A stretch of 64,000 nt of DNA from Nocardia sp. alder85J (lineage in GTDB: Bacteria > Actinomycetota > Actinomycetes > Mycobacteriales > Mycobacteriaceae), in the NCBI RefSeq assembly GCF_020176955.2, contig NZ_JAIUCZ020000001.1:992001-1056000 (forward strand). The letters run 5' to 3'. The notes below the pieces were generated by a model. That model was given only the letters and a program-made list of their open reading frames with translations, was not told where the DNA came from and ran no database searches. How positions within the stretch are numbered: position 1 is the stretch's first letter; every line of letters starts with the position of its first letter. Both the position numbers and the translations under genes were made by a program. This document shows positions 37,801-45,883 of the stretch, one piece after another.

Positions 37801-38166
37801 CAGCACCGGCCGGGCCCGCGCCGGCCGCCGGCCCAGTGCGTGCGGCCGGGCCGTGGCGCGGGCCGCCACCGACTTCGCCGCCACGACCGTCGCCAGCCCG
37901 GCGACGGTCCGGGCCTCGACATAGTCGGTGACCGGGACATCCACCCCCATGGTCCGGCGGATCTGCGCCACCACCTGCGGGACCCGGGACAGGTCGCCCA
38001 GTGCGAGCAGGCCGTCGCCGACGTCGATGTCGGAGTGCCCCAGCACTTCCCGGAGGATGTCGATGATCGCGTCCTCGTACGGCGTGCGCGGTGGCAGCGA
38101 CCGCTCGCCGGGAGAAGTGTCCGGGTCGGGATCAGCGGGGGAGGAGGTCACCGAAGGACGTGCCAT
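34861..38166 (-). CDS. NRPS: PCP-like-C-A*-PCP with catalytically dead A domain
   Basis: 1,101 residues. It opens with a divergent carrier-like domain (Ser near 59 in ALGDLS, where LGGDS is usual). C follows (about 121-530, MHHIVSDAW), then A* (about 535-990), then a PCP with LGGFS near 1041. A* keeps the overall length but lacks function: the A3 P-loop becomes VIPGTGAAPVDW, GPTE is absent, A8 loses its RIEPGEIE, and A10 reads PWGEYQLSAL with Glu for Lys. It is clearly related to the A* remnant of the NRPS at 28141. The C-terminal PCP must be loaded in trans, presumably by a Cys acyltransferase. The ATG at 38166 has no strong ribosome site; GTG at 38151 is an alternative. Confidence 0.92.
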   Translation of the reverse strand: MARPSVTSSPADPDPDTSPGERSLPPRTPYEDAIIDILREVLGHSDIDVGDGLLALGDLSRVPQVVAQIRRTMGVDVPVTDYVEARTVAGLATVVAAKSVAARATARPHALGRRPARARPVLSFDQQRLWLENQLLPGVIYNVHGRRRILGALDVPVLQESIRTIITRHETLRTRFPDTGTEPEQVVDEPDPAWRMRLVDVSESPDRAAEVRRLLDEELTTPFDLSTGPLIRCLLIRAGDTEHVLGVTMHHIVSDAWSIGLFIRELTALYRAGGDPGRAGLSALPVQYRDYAVWQRDWLSGAALESRLEHWRRHLREAPRVLSMPTVQRRTSALRAEAGQVTAELPAAETAALHELCRAHGVTSFMVLYAVLATVFGRWSGQSDIVVGVPVAGRNASLTDRIIGFFVNLLPLRVDLTGNPRFGDLLQQVRASALDGYAHADAPMDELVRDLNVARDPRRTPLFEVVLNVVASPEAEEVSTLTIEPIETPSLFSRYDLTLTAQESGGVLRFTMDFPADRCDPPTGLALLAQVRTLLAAAVADPSVRLLEAPAETVAAVVAAAEDFPAPGASIAYHAAFPDRIAVVVGARTRGYRWLDATVRQVAGLFADHGVTAGERVGVVRRPSAAFLAALLGAAAAGVIPDVIDTDDPALTGPLELTTVLDPEPAGVWAAGTIRLTELPETVAAVPEAVAVIPGTGAAPVDWAAARFGFGPGDRIVVLTNRPGYLTSAMCTAFAAGAALVIPDRSFDGDVLALTAWLRDSGVSVAYLDPPILRGLAGQATVPELPALRCVVVDNPGDLLPHDIEAMRRMSPGCRCVAVHRMGIDGRPLTCYEVPRALTVRDAPLRVRLGAPLPGRPVTLRTPAGAPAAIGELAELWDGAARTGDLARRWPDGTLEYAGPVGSNPGFDPMETVSTLRDAPGVRDALIVEQPGADGTPVLFAYVAGPSGSQSSITIHNYLRARLPDYLLPQELFVLDALPRTPWGEYQLSALPRPTGEGSGAGDYAAPRTPMEEELIVILRSLLGLERVGIYDSFFELGGFSMLATRLVTRVRESFAIELAVKDIFESPTVDELARLIVRTQGEQTGLDFFEALLADIEQAE

Positions 38167-38202
38167 AGCAGCACAGTACGGCCGGGCCCGGCCGCCGCGG
38201 AT

Positions 38203-38220
38203 GTCACATAAAGCGGGGAG
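38203..38220 (+). promoter_or_regulatory. Cluster dyad motif, copy 6 (GTCAC-N8-GGGAG)
   Basis: GTCACATAAAGCGGGGAG lies in the 58-base gap between the P450 stop and the NRPS start at 38166. It shares the AAAGCGGGGA core with copy 7. Confidence 0.5.
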
Positions 38221-38224
38221 GAGG

Positions 38225-39457
38225 TCACCGGAGCACCCGTACCGGCAGCGTGGCGTAACCGTGCATGAAGTTGGAGCGCAACAGTTCTCCCGGCTCGCTC
38301 GCCTGGATCCCGTCGAACAGTTCCACCGTGTGGCGCAGCATCGACCGCAACTGCACCCGGCCCAGCCCGGAGCCGGGACAACTGTGCGGACCGGCGGCGA
38401 AGCCGATGTGCGAGTTCGGATGTCGGCGCATGTCGAACTCGTCCGGCCGATCGAACACGGCCGCATCGCGATTGGCCGAGCGCGGCCACACCACCACCGG
38501 ATCTCCGGCCCGGATGCGCATCCCGGCCAGTTCCACGTCGGTGGTCGCCACCCGCGCCAGATGCCGCACCGGATTGGCCCAGCGCACGGCCTCCTCGACC
38601 GCCACCGCGATCGCCTCCGGGTGCGCGCGCAGCGCCGGGAAGATCTCCGGATGTTCGATCAGCGCCGACGTGAGATTGCTCAGCAGGCTGCGGACCGTCG
38701 TGGTGCCGCCGATGGCCAGGTTGAGCGCGTTGAGGACGACCTCGCCGGTGGTCAGCGCGTCCCGGTTGGCGGTGCCCGCCGCCAGCCGTTGCACGATGCC
38801 GGCGCCGGCGCGCGTGCGCAGCAGTGTGGCGAAGTAGCCGAGCAGTTCGCTGTTGGCCTGTTCGGCCGCCGCGCGCTGGTCCGGCCCGGACAGGAACACC
38901 CGGGAGGTCCGGGCCGTGATCCAGTCCAGATCGTCCTTCGGCAGGCCGAGCAGCCGGGCCGCGGCGTAGGTCGGGATCCGCGCCGCGACCGCCGCGACGA
39001 AATCGACGGTGCCGCCGTGCTCGCGCACCCCGATCAGCAGATCGCGGACATATTCGCCGATGTCGTCGGACAGCGTGCCGACGACGCCGTCGGCGAAGAA
39101 CGCGCCGATGCTGCGGCGCAGCCGGCGATGTTCCGGCGGGTCGGTCACCTCGACCATCATCCCGCTGGCCGGATCCGGTTCCGGCCGTAGACTGTCGAGG
39201 GTCATGCCGTGGGTGGCGGAGAACGTGGCGGCATCCCGGTACACCTTCAGCGTCTCGGCGTACCCGATCACGGCCCAGAACCCGGGACGGCTCTTGGCGC
39301 CGTGCCAGAAGACCCGATGCTCCGGTCGCAATCCGGCCAGCACCCGGTCGGCCGCGAGCAGCCGTACCGGATCGGGGTCGGCCAGATCGATGTCCGGAAT
39401 CGGATCGGTGCGGTCGACGACCGGGTCCAGGGGTATCCCGACACTCATGCCGATCAT
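38225..39457 (-). CDS. Cytochrome P450, NRPS-associated
   Basis: A 410-residue P450: I-helix NLAIGGTTTVRS, ExxR as EAVR, haem loop FAAGPHSCPGSG with Cys about 360. The Pro after the haem Cys and the IGGTTT helix resemble P450s that act on carrier-bound amino acids or peptides. It starts 7 bases after the stop of the A-PCP-X-like NRPS and has no clear ribosome site, so it is probably translationally coupled to it. That NRPS ends in a domain with the HRxxxDD motif of P450-recruiting X domains, which makes it the likely docking partner. ATG at 39448 is an alternative start. Confidence 0.9.
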   Translation of the reverse strand: MIGMSVGIPLDPVVDRTDPIPDIDLADPDPVRLLAADRVLAGLRPEHRVFWHGAKSRPGFWAVIGYAETLKVYRDAATFSATHGMTLDSLRPEPDPASGMMVEVTDPPEHRRLRRSIGAFFADGVVGTLSDDIGEYVRDLLIGVREHGGTVDFVAAVAARIPTYAAARLLGLPKDDLDWITARTSRVFLSGPDQRAAAEQANSELLGYFATLLRTRAGAGIVQRLAAGTANRDALTTGEVVLNALNLAIGGTTTVRSLLSNLTSALIEHPEIFPALRAHPEAIAVAVEEAVRWANPVRHLARVATTDVELAGMRIRAGDPVVVWPRSANRDAAVFDRPDEFDMRRHPNSHIGFAAGPHSCPGSGLGRVQLRSMLRHTVELFDGIQASEPGELLRSNFMHGYATLPVRVLR

Positions 39458-39463
39458 CGTGCG

Positions 39464-42400
39464 TCAGCGTGGCGCGCGAGACACTTCCCCGCTTTCGGGG
39501 ACAGCCGCCGCGGTGGCGAGCAGCGCGGTGTAGTCACCGGCGAGCGCGACGACCGTCGTCGCGTCGAAAAGCTGTGTGGCGTACTCGAATCGGCCGTCGA
39601 CCCCGCCGTCCGGCCGTTCGGTCAGCCGGCAGGCGAGATCGAATCGCGTCTCCGGCGCGTCCGGCAGCCCGAAATCGGCCCGGTCGGCCGGAATCGGTTC
39701 CAGCGCGAAGAACACGTCGAACAACGGGTGACGGCCGGGCTCGGTGATCGCGTCCGAGGCCGCGACGACATCTTCGAACGGCAGCACCGCGTGCTCGACC
39801 GCGCCGCGTACCGCGGCTTCGACCTTGCCGAGCAATTCCGTGAAGCCGGGCCGCTCGCCGACGCGGACCCGGATCACCGCCGTCTCCTCGAACATGCCGA
39901 CCAGTGATTCCCACTCGGCCCGGCCCCGTCCCGCCGCCGGAATACCCACGGCGAGATCGGATCCGGTGGCCGCCTGCGCCAGCAGTGTGAACAGGCCGGT
40001 CAACAGTACGGTGAACAGCGTCGCATCACGATCGGCCGTCAGCGCGCGCGTCACCCCGGCCGGCACGTCGAAATGTACGGTGCCGCAGCGGCGATCGCGA
40101 ATCTCCGGTCGCGGCCGATCCGAAACCAGTTCGGCCGGGCGGAGTCCGGCCAGCGTGCCGCGCCAGAAGTCCAGGTGCTGTTGCGCGGCCGGTCCGGTGG
40201 CGTAGTCGCGCTGCCACTCGGCGTAGTCGCCGTAACTCAGCGGCGGCGCCGGCACCGAGCGGCCCCGATAGGCGGTCCGGACCTCGTGCGCGATCAGTGC
40301 GAGGGACCGATCGTCGGCCGCGATCCGGTGCACGACCACGAGCAGCACGGTGGCGTCCGTGTGGCACAGTGTGTACAGCCGCAGCGGCAACTCCGTGGCC
40401 AGATCGAACGGCCGGGCCGCGGCCGCGCCGAGGATCGCGCGCGGATCGCCGTCCACCTCGCGGACCGGTATCGAATCCGCTTGCGCCGACACCGGATTCG
40501 GCAGTCCGACGGGGTCGGCCGGATATCGGGTGCGCAGCACGGCATGCCGCTCGAACAGGCCGGTCAGCGCCTTCTCCAGGGCCGCGGGATCCAGCGGCCC
40601 GGGCAGGCGCACGACGATCACCGCATTGTCGACGACGCTGTGCGGCTGCGACGACTGATACAGCCACAGCCGCCATTGCGCCGCCGACAGCCGGGCGGCC
40701 CGGCCGTCCGCCAGGGCCCGGGGTTCCGGTCCGGCGTCGCCGTCCAGCACGGCGGCCAGCCCGGCGACGGTCCGGGTCTCGAACAGCGCGTTGATCGGGA
40801 CCTCGGTCCGCAGTTCCTCGTTCAGCCGCAGGACGATCTGCACGGCCCGCAGCGAATCACCGCCGAGCGCGAAGAAGTCGTCGTGCGCGCCGATCGTGGG
40901 CTGCCGCAACACCTCCGCCACGATCGCGGTGATCAGCTGCTCGGTAGCGCTCCCGGTCGCCGCGGCCGTCTCGCCGGGCGTGCCGGCGCCTGCCGGCAAC
41001 GCGGCACGATCGAGCTTGCGATTCGGGGTCCGGGGGAACTCGCCCAGAACGACATACCGAGCCGGAACCATATGCGCGGGAAGGGATCTCGCCAGATGCC
41101 GGTGCAGGCGGCCGGTCTCCGGCGGCGCCGCCGGGTCGGCGGGCCGCACATAGCCGACCAGCGCGGCGGTCCCGCCGTCGTCCACCGCCAGCACCGCCGC
41201 CTCGGCCACCTCGGGATGCTGCTCCAGCACATACTCGATCTCACCGGGCTCGATCCGGAAGCCGTGGATCTTGATCTGATCGTCGCTGCGACCGAGGATC
41301 TCGATCCGGCCGTCCCCGTGCCGGCGCGCGATGTCGCCGGTGTGGTACAGCCGCGCGCCGGGCCGGCCGTACGGGTCCGCGACGAATCGCGCCGCGGTCC
41401 GGCCCGGACGATGCAGATACCCCGCGGCCAGCCCCGCCCCGCCGATGTACAGCTCACCGTTCTCCCCGGCCGGCACCGGCCGCAACGACTCGTCGAGCAG
41501 ATGCAATGTGGTGTCCCGGACGGCCCGGAACTCCGGCGGCACCCCCCGCTGATATCGGGTGGCCGACGACCATACGGTCGTCTCGGTGGGGCCGTACAGA
41601 TCCCAGAGCACGACCTCCTCGCCGAGCAGCCGATCGGCCAGCTCGGCCGGCAGCCGCTCACCACCACAGAGCACCGTGAAACCCGGTGGCGGCGTCCAGC
41701 CGGTCTCCAGCAGCAACCGCCACGTGATCGGCGTGGCCTGCATCGTGCGCGCGCCGGTGCCGGCCAGCAGCCCGGCCAGCCGCTGCGGGTCGCGGATCTC
41801 GGCCTGATCCGCCACGACCACCCGGCCCCCGGCGACCAGCGGACCGAACAGCTCCAGACCGGCGATGTCGAAGGACACCGTGGTCACCGCCGGCAGCACC
41901 AGACCGTCCGGCAGTCCGGGCCGGTCCCGCATGGATCGCACGAAGTTGGCGAAGGCGCGATGGGTCACCAGCACGCCTTTCGGCCGGCCCGTCGACCCCG
42001 AGGTGTACACGACGTAGGCGGCGGAGTCCGGACGCAGCGCCGCGACGCCTCCGGTGTCGCGGCGAACGTCGATGTCGTTCAGGTGGATTCGCGCGATGTC
42101 CGACAGCTCCGGCGATCCGGCGGCGTCCGGGGCGAGCAGGACCGACGCCGCGGAGTCGGCGACGATGTACGCGAGCCGGTCGGCCGGATGCGCGGGATCC
42201 AGCGGAATGTAGGCCGCACCGGAGAACTGCACCCCGAGCAGGGCCGTGATCAGATCCGCCCCGCGCGGGACCGCCACGGCCACCAGATCACCGGGCCCGA
42301 CGCCGATCGCGCGCAGGCGCGCGGCCACCGCGTCGGCCTCGGCGGTCAACTGCCGGTAGGTCAGCAGCTGTCCCGCGGACTCCACCGCCACCGCGTCCGG

Positions 42401-42481
42401 CGACCGCTGCGCACGAGCGCGGATCAGATCCGGCACGGTGGCCGAGTCGTCGTGGCCGGGGTCTGGGTGTATGCCGCTCAC
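39464..42481 (-). CDS. NRPS: A(Gly)-PCP-X-like (inactive condensation-fold) protein
   Basis: 1,005 residues. A domain (about 1-520) with [39 protein letters not shown] and NRKLDRAAL. Pocket residues read by eye give DILQLGLVWK, one change from the canonical glycine code. PCP has LGGDS at about 543. The C-terminal domain (about 570-1005) has the condensation fold, but HHxxxDG is replaced by HRIAADD near 716, so it should not condense. HRxxxDD is the pattern described for the X domain of glycopeptide NRPSs, which recruits P450s, and a P450 gene follows directly. The GTG start has AGGAGC upstream. It begins with A, so it could accept from the C-terminal C domain of the large NRPS. Confidence 0.93.
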   Translation of the reverse strand: MSGIHPDPGHDDSATVPDLIRARAQRSPDAVAVESAGQLLTYRQLTAEADAVAARLRAIGVGPGDLVAVAVPRGADLITALLGVQFSGAAYIPLDPAHPADRLAYIVADSAASVLLAPDAAGSPELSDIARIHLNDIDVRRDTGGVAALRPDSAAYVVYTSGSTGRPKGVLVTHRAFANFVRSMRDRPGLPDGLVLPAVTTVSFDIAGLELFGPLVAGGRVVVADQAEIRDPQRLAGLLAGTGARTMQATPITWRLLLETGWTPPPGFTVLCGGERLPAELADRLLGEEVVLWDLYGPTETTVWSSATRYQRGVPPEFRAVRDTTLHLLDESLRPVPAGENGELYIGGAGLAAGYLHRPGRTAARFVADPYGRPGARLYHTGDIARRHGDGRIEILGRSDDQIKIHGFRIEPGEIEYVLEQHPEVAEAAVLAVDDGGTAALVGYVRPADPAAPPETGRLHRHLARSLPAHMVPARYVVLGEFPRTPNRKLDRAALPAGAGTPGETAAATGSATEQLITAIVAEVLRQPTIGAHDDFFALGGDSLRAVQIVLRLNEELRTEVPINALFETRTVAGLAAVLDGDAGPEPRALADGRAARLSAAQWRLWLYQSSQPHSVVDNAVIVVRLPGPLDPAALEKALTGLFERHAVLRTRYPADPVGLPNPVSAQADSIPVREVDGDPRAILGAAAARPFDLATELPLRLYTLCHTDATVLLVVVHRIAADDRSLALIAHEVRTAYRGRSVPAPPLSYGDYAEWQRDYATGPAAQQHLDFWRGTLAGLRPAELVSDRPRPEIRDRRCGTVHFDVPAGVTRALTADRDATLFTVLLTGLFTLLAQAATGSDLAVGIPAAGRGRAEWESLVGMFEETAVIRVRVGERPGFTELLGKVEAAVRGAVEHAVLPFEDVVAASDAITEPGRHPLFDVFFALEPIPADRADFGLPDAPETRFDLACRLTERPDGGVDGRFEYATQLFDATTVVALAGDYTALLATAAAVPESGEVSRAPR
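39485..39502 (-). promoter_or_regulatory. Cluster dyad motif, copy 7 (GTCCC-N8-GGGAA)
   Basis: On the minus strand it reads GTCCCCGAAAGCGGGGAA. It lies inside the last codons of the A-PCP-X gene, 28 bases upstream of the P450 start. Its coding location lowers confidence. Confidence 0.35.
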
Positions 42482-42509
42482 GGACGCTCCTGATCGGTCA
42501 CGGTTCGCC

Positions 42510-43382
42510 TCAGACGGCCGGCGCCGAGCCCGCCACCGGCTCGGGCACCGGCACGGTCGATTCGGCCGTGAAGTCGGCGGATTCGGCGACGACCACCGGC
42601 GCCTCGGCGGATTCGCGTGCCGGAACCCGTGTTTCGACCGGCCGCACGGAACCCGCCGCGGGCCGGCGTGATTCGGCCGCGGCGTCGCGCGCCGCGCGTG
42701 ACCGGCGCAGCAGATCCCGATCCATCCACCACTCCACCGCCAGGAACGGCACGATCCAGCTCAGCCAGGTGTTCAGCCCGGATCGCATCTCGGAGAACGC
42801 GAGCCGGCTCGCGGAGAACTGCGAATGCGCGTCCGCGCGCAGGATCCAGCCGAGCGGGATGAAGAAGATCAAGGTGATGGGGAACGACGCCGTGATCGCG
42901 AAACTGCGCAGCATCCACCGCCGGTGATCGGCGTAGCGCCGCTGCCGGGCGAACCGATAGGCCGCGGCGGTGGCGCCGAACCAGATCGCGCCGGTGATGA
43001 TGTCACTGAACTCGTTCAGCGGCGGCTCCGGCCAGACGGACAGCAGGATCAGCCCGGCGCCGGAGGCCATCCCGGCCCCGCCGAAGACATAGACCCACCC
43101 GACATACCGATGAATCCGTGGATGCCGCCGCCGCAACCAGGGTGACAACTGCGCGACGCAGGTCGCCATCGCCACCGATGCGCCGGTGATGTGCACCAGC
43201 AGCAGGGGGAAGAACACCGGATGCAACCGCATCGAGAATCGAGCCGTACTCGGATCCCAGACCCGGAAGTACGTCCACAACAAGATGACCGACACCGCGG
43301 CCGCGATGCCGAACACGGTCAGCGGGAACGAGAATCGCCCCCGCGGTTTGCGCCGTGCTGTCGTGCTGCTCTGGCCGTTCAT
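42510..43382 (-). CDS. DUF2306 family membrane protein
   Basis: A 290-residue predicted membrane protein. The first 210 or so residues hold about seven hydrophobic segments (TVFGIAAAVSVILLWTYF, a PVFFPLLLVHITGASVAM segment, VYVFGGAGMASGAGLILL, AITASFPITLIFFIPLGW), with the conserved R/H-rich loop HRYVGWVYV and DHRRWMLRSF. The C-terminal 75 residues are polar and Ala/Pro/Val-rich. The family function is unknown. The ATG at 43382 has AGGAG upstream. It is the first gene of the minus-strand unit that continues into the A-PCP-X NRPS after 28 bases, so a role in export or membrane handling of the product is possible but unproven. Confidence 0.82.
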   Translation of the reverse strand: MNGQSSTTARRKPRGRFSFPLTVFGIAAAVSVILLWTYFRVWDPSTARFSMRLHPVFFPLLLVHITGASVAMATCVAQLSPWLRRRHPRIHRYVGWVYVFGGAGMASGAGLILLSVWPEPPLNEFSDIITGAIWFGATAAAYRFARQRRYADHRRWMLRSFAITASFPITLIFFIPLGWILRADAHSQFSASRLAFSEMRSGLNTWLSWIVPFLAVEWWMDRDLLRRSRAARDAAAESRRPAAGSVRPVETRVPARESAEAPVVVAESADFTAESTVPVPEPVAGSAPAV

Positions 43383-43467
43383 CTCGGTCTCCTGGGAGCC
43401 TGGGCGGCCGAACGATCGCACACCGCCGCACGTGTCCGAGAATGGCCCCCCGCGCCGCCGTGAGGTG

Positions 43468-43485
43468 GTCCCCTTTTCGCGTGAC
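43468..43485 (-). promoter_or_regulatory. Cluster dyad motif, copy 8, at the right border
   Basis: On the minus strand it reads GTCACGCGAAAAGGGGAC, 85 bases upstream of the DUF2306 start. It lies in the 198-base divergent region shared with the toroid gene. It is the outermost copy, and none was seen to the right, which places the cluster border near 43.5 kb. Confidence 0.55.
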
Positions 43486-43580
43486 ACCTTGTGGCGCCGT
43501 GCTATTGGCGCGAAACGCGGGATCACCGACACGCCGTGCGGTCCTGCGCCGAACGGCCGGACTCGCTAGAGTCGGCGGTC

Positions 43581-44552
43581 ATGACGCCCGACGTGCCGAT
43601 CGCCTGGCTGACCGACTCCGACCCCACATTGCGCTGGCAGGTCGAACGCGACCTGCTCCACGCGCCCCCCGAGGTCTGGACCGCCACCCGCGCCCGTATC
43701 GCCACCGAGGGCTACGGCGCACGACTGCTGGCGCTCCAGGACCCCGACGGCCAATGGGCAGGCGGCGCCTTCTTCCCCGCCGACTTCGACTTCCACACCC
43801 GCGAAACCAGCGGCCAGCCCTGGACCGCCACCACCTGGACCCTCAACACCCTGCGCGAATGGGGACTCGACGCCTCGGTGCTCCAGCAGAACCACACCGC
43901 CGAACTGCTCGCCGAGCACAGCCGCTGGGAATACGAGAACCTGCCCTACTGGGACGGTGAGGTCGACTGCTGCATCAACGGCTGGACCCTCGCCAACGGC
44001 GTCTGGCTCGGCGCCGACGTCACGGGCCTCGCCGACTGGTTCGTCGAACACCGTCTGCCCGACGGCGGCTGGAACTGCGAATGGGTCGAGGGCTCCACCC
44101 GCTCCTCCTTCCACTCCACCCTCAACTCCCTCAAAGGCCTGCTCGCCCACGAGATCGCCACCGGCGGCACCGACGCCACCCACGCGGCCCGCCACGCCGG
44201 CGAGGAATATCTGTTGCAGCGCAACCTGTTCCGCCGCCTGACCACCGGCCAACCCGTCGGCGACTGGGTCGACCGCTTCATCCACCCACCCCGCTGGACC
44301 TACAGCATCCTCAACGCCGCCGACTACTTCCGGTCCGCCGCCCGCCACGACGGCACCCCACCGGACCCCCGCATGACCGACGCCATCACCCACATCCGCG
44401 CCGCCCGGCAGCCCGACGGCACCTGGCTCCAGGGCACCCCCCACCCCGGCCGGGTCTGGTTCGATACCGACGCCCCCGAAGGCCAACCCTCCTCATGGCT
44501 CACCTTCCACGCCGCTCGCGTCCTGGACTGGTGGGACACGGCCACCGCATAG
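43581..44552 (+). CDS. Alpha/alpha-toroid (squalene cyclase-like) repeat protein
   Basis: A 323-residue protein with repeats like those of prenyltransferase/squalene cyclase toroids: DPDGQWAGG, LPDGGWNCEW and RQPDGTWLQG, spaced along the chain between helical segments. It lacks the DxDD motif of cyclases, so catalysis is not supported. Proteins of this type are common and uncharacterised in actinobacteria. The ATG at 43581 begins MTPDVPIAWL; an upstream in-frame ATG would add a low-complexity Arg/Cys stretch. It is transcribed away from the NRPS cluster and probably lies outside it. Confidence 0.8.
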   Translation: MTPDVPIAWLTDSDPTLRWQVERDLLHAPPEVWTATRARIATEGYGARLLALQDPDGQWAGGAFFPADFDFHTRETSGQPWTATTWTLNTLREWGLDASVLQQNHTAELLAEHSRWEYENLPYWDGEVDCCINGWTLANGVWLGADVTGLADWFVEHRLPDGGWNCEWVEGSTRSSFHSTLNSLKGLLAHEIATGGTDATHAARHAGEEYLLQRNLFRRLTTGQPVGDWVDRFIHPPRWTYSILNAADYFRSAARHDGTPPDPRMTDAITHIRAARQPDGTWLQGTPHPGRVWFDTDAPEGQPSSWLTFHAARVLDWWDTATA

Positions 44553-44684
44553 CGATCCGGAGCATTCGTGGTTTCCCGTTGCCAGGCCGACTTCGATCGC
44601 ACACCACGATGGACCGAACGATCCCGATCACCGGACTCGGGCATGTCCTCGATCCGGCGGTCGGCGGGTGTGTAAACCATTGCG

Positions 44685-44858
44685 GTGCATCCGGATGTGC
44701 GGGCCGGGCTCGTCGGCGAGGAGCGGGTGGCTGCGCTCGAGTCCGAATGCGCGCGGCTGGTCGTACTCGCTGCGGTGCGGGTGCGGCTGTTGCGTGCCGA
44801 TGGTGCGCGGTGGGCTCATCGCGCCGCCGCCCGCGGCGAGGCTCATCTGACGACCTGA
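44685..44858 (+). CDS. Possible small ORF or gene remnant
   Basis: A 57-codon frame starting with GTG (MHPDVRAGLVGEERVAALES...) has helical, actinobacterial-looking amino acid use and ends 16 bases inside the convergent DUF2784 gene. It has no clear ribosome site or recognised family. It could be a remnant of a longer gene. The rest of 44553-44842 shows nothing recognisable. Confidence 0.2.
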   Translation: MHPDVRAGLVGEERVAALESECARLVVLAAVRVRLLRADGARWAHRAAARGEAHLTT

Positions 44859-45217
44859 GCGCTCCGGCGACGATAAAACCGCAGGTAGAGCACCCAGGAC
44901 GTGACCACCACGAGCACCACCAACACCCGCACCAGCTCCAGTGCACTACGCGGGTACAACACACCGGTGAGGTAGTGGTCGATGAAGCCGCTCGGTGGCA
45001 GTCCGGCTTCGCCGGCGCGCCGGCGGGCCCAGTTCTCCAGATTCGTCAGGGGGCAGGTGAGGTCGAACAGGACGGTGCCGAAGCCCCAGATCACGGCGGC
45101 GAGGTGGGTCCAGATGGTCCGGCGCCAGCGGCATGCGAGGAAGCCGCCCACCACGAGGTAGGCGACGAACAGGAAATGCACCCCGGCGGTGGCGTCCGCG
45201 AGCAGGCGGTACATCAC
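44843..45217 (-). CDS. DUF2784 family membrane protein
   Basis: A 124-residue protein with four predicted helices: VHFLFVAYLVVGGFLA, TIWTHLAAVIWGFGTVLF and VLVVLVVVTSWVLYLRF, with the conserved CPLTNLENWARR and GFIDHYL between them. This pattern is the DUF2784 family, of unknown function. It lies 18 bases downstream of the HAD gene on the same strand, so the two may be co-transcribed. Confidence 0.88.
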   Translation of the reverse strand: MMYRLLADATAGVHFLFVAYLVVGGFLACRWRRTIWTHLAAVIWGFGTVLFDLTCPLTNLENWARRRAGEAGLPPSGFIDHYLTGVLYPRSALELVRVLVVLVVVTSWVLYLRFYRRRSAQVVR

Positions 45218-45235
45218 CCTTCCAGGGTAGGCGGG

Positions 45236-45883
45236 TCAGGCGGCGTCGGCGTCGATCAGCTCGGGTAGTTCGGTCAACGCCGAGATACGCCAGTCGGCGC
45301 GGGCGGCGGCGGGGGAGTCCTGCTGGATCCAGGCCCAGGGGCCCCGCAGCAGGAATGCGGAGCGCAGGCCGGTGTCCTTGGCCGGCACCACGTCGTTGTC
45401 CACCCGGTCGCCGACGTACACCAGGCGGTCGCGGGGGCAGGGGGCGATGGCCGCGACGCGGTCGAAGAAGGCCGGATCGGGCTTGCGCAGACCCCATTCG
45501 TCGGAGGTGGCGATGTAGTCGACGGGCAGGTCCATCGCGTGCAGGATCGGGGTGGTGCGGACCGGCTGGTTACCGACGATGCCGATCCACAGGCCGCGGT
45601 CGCGCAGGCGGTCGAGTGCGCGCCGGACGTCGGGGTACAGGTCGGCCTCGGTGAAGCCGTCGGGATAGCCTGCGGCGGACATCAATTCGGCATCTCGGCG
45701 AATGTCGAAGTCGGGCCGGAACAGTCGCATCGCATCGGTCCACTCCCGGCCGCGCGCGATGGCGGCGCCGAGGGTTGCCATCAGCGTGAGACGTGGCACG
45801 CCGATCCAATCCGCCCAATCCTGGTACCGGCGGGTCTCGTCGACCAGTGTCTCCCCGACATCGAAAACCACGGCTTCGATCAT
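45236..45883 (-). CDS. HAD-superfamily hydrolase
   Basis: A 215-residue haloacid dehalogenase-like hydrolase. Motif I is VVFDVGETLVDE, with Gly at the position of the second Asp seen in phosphatases. Motif II is IVGNQP, motif III the Lys of LRKPDPAFF, and motif IV YVGDRVDNDV. The substrate is not predictable. The ATG at 45883 (MIEAVVFDV) puts motif I at the N-terminus as expected. Upstream in-frame codons translate to a low-complexity tail and are not included. Confidence 0.9.
   Translation of the reverse strand: MIEAVVFDVGETLVDETRRYQDWADWIGVPRLTLMATLGAAIARGREWTDAMRLFRPDFDIRRDAELMSAAGYPDGFTEADLYPDVRRALDRLRDRGLWIGIVGNQPVRTTPILHAMDLPVDYIATSDEWGLRKPDPAFFDRVAAIAPCPRDRLVYVGDRVDNDVVPAKDTGLRSAFLLRGPWAWIQQDSPAAARADWRISALTELPELIDADAA

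Noticed and set aside
40073..42493. 806-codon open frame on the plus strand
   Set aside because: Antisense of the A-PCP-X NRPS and lacks any recognisable domain.
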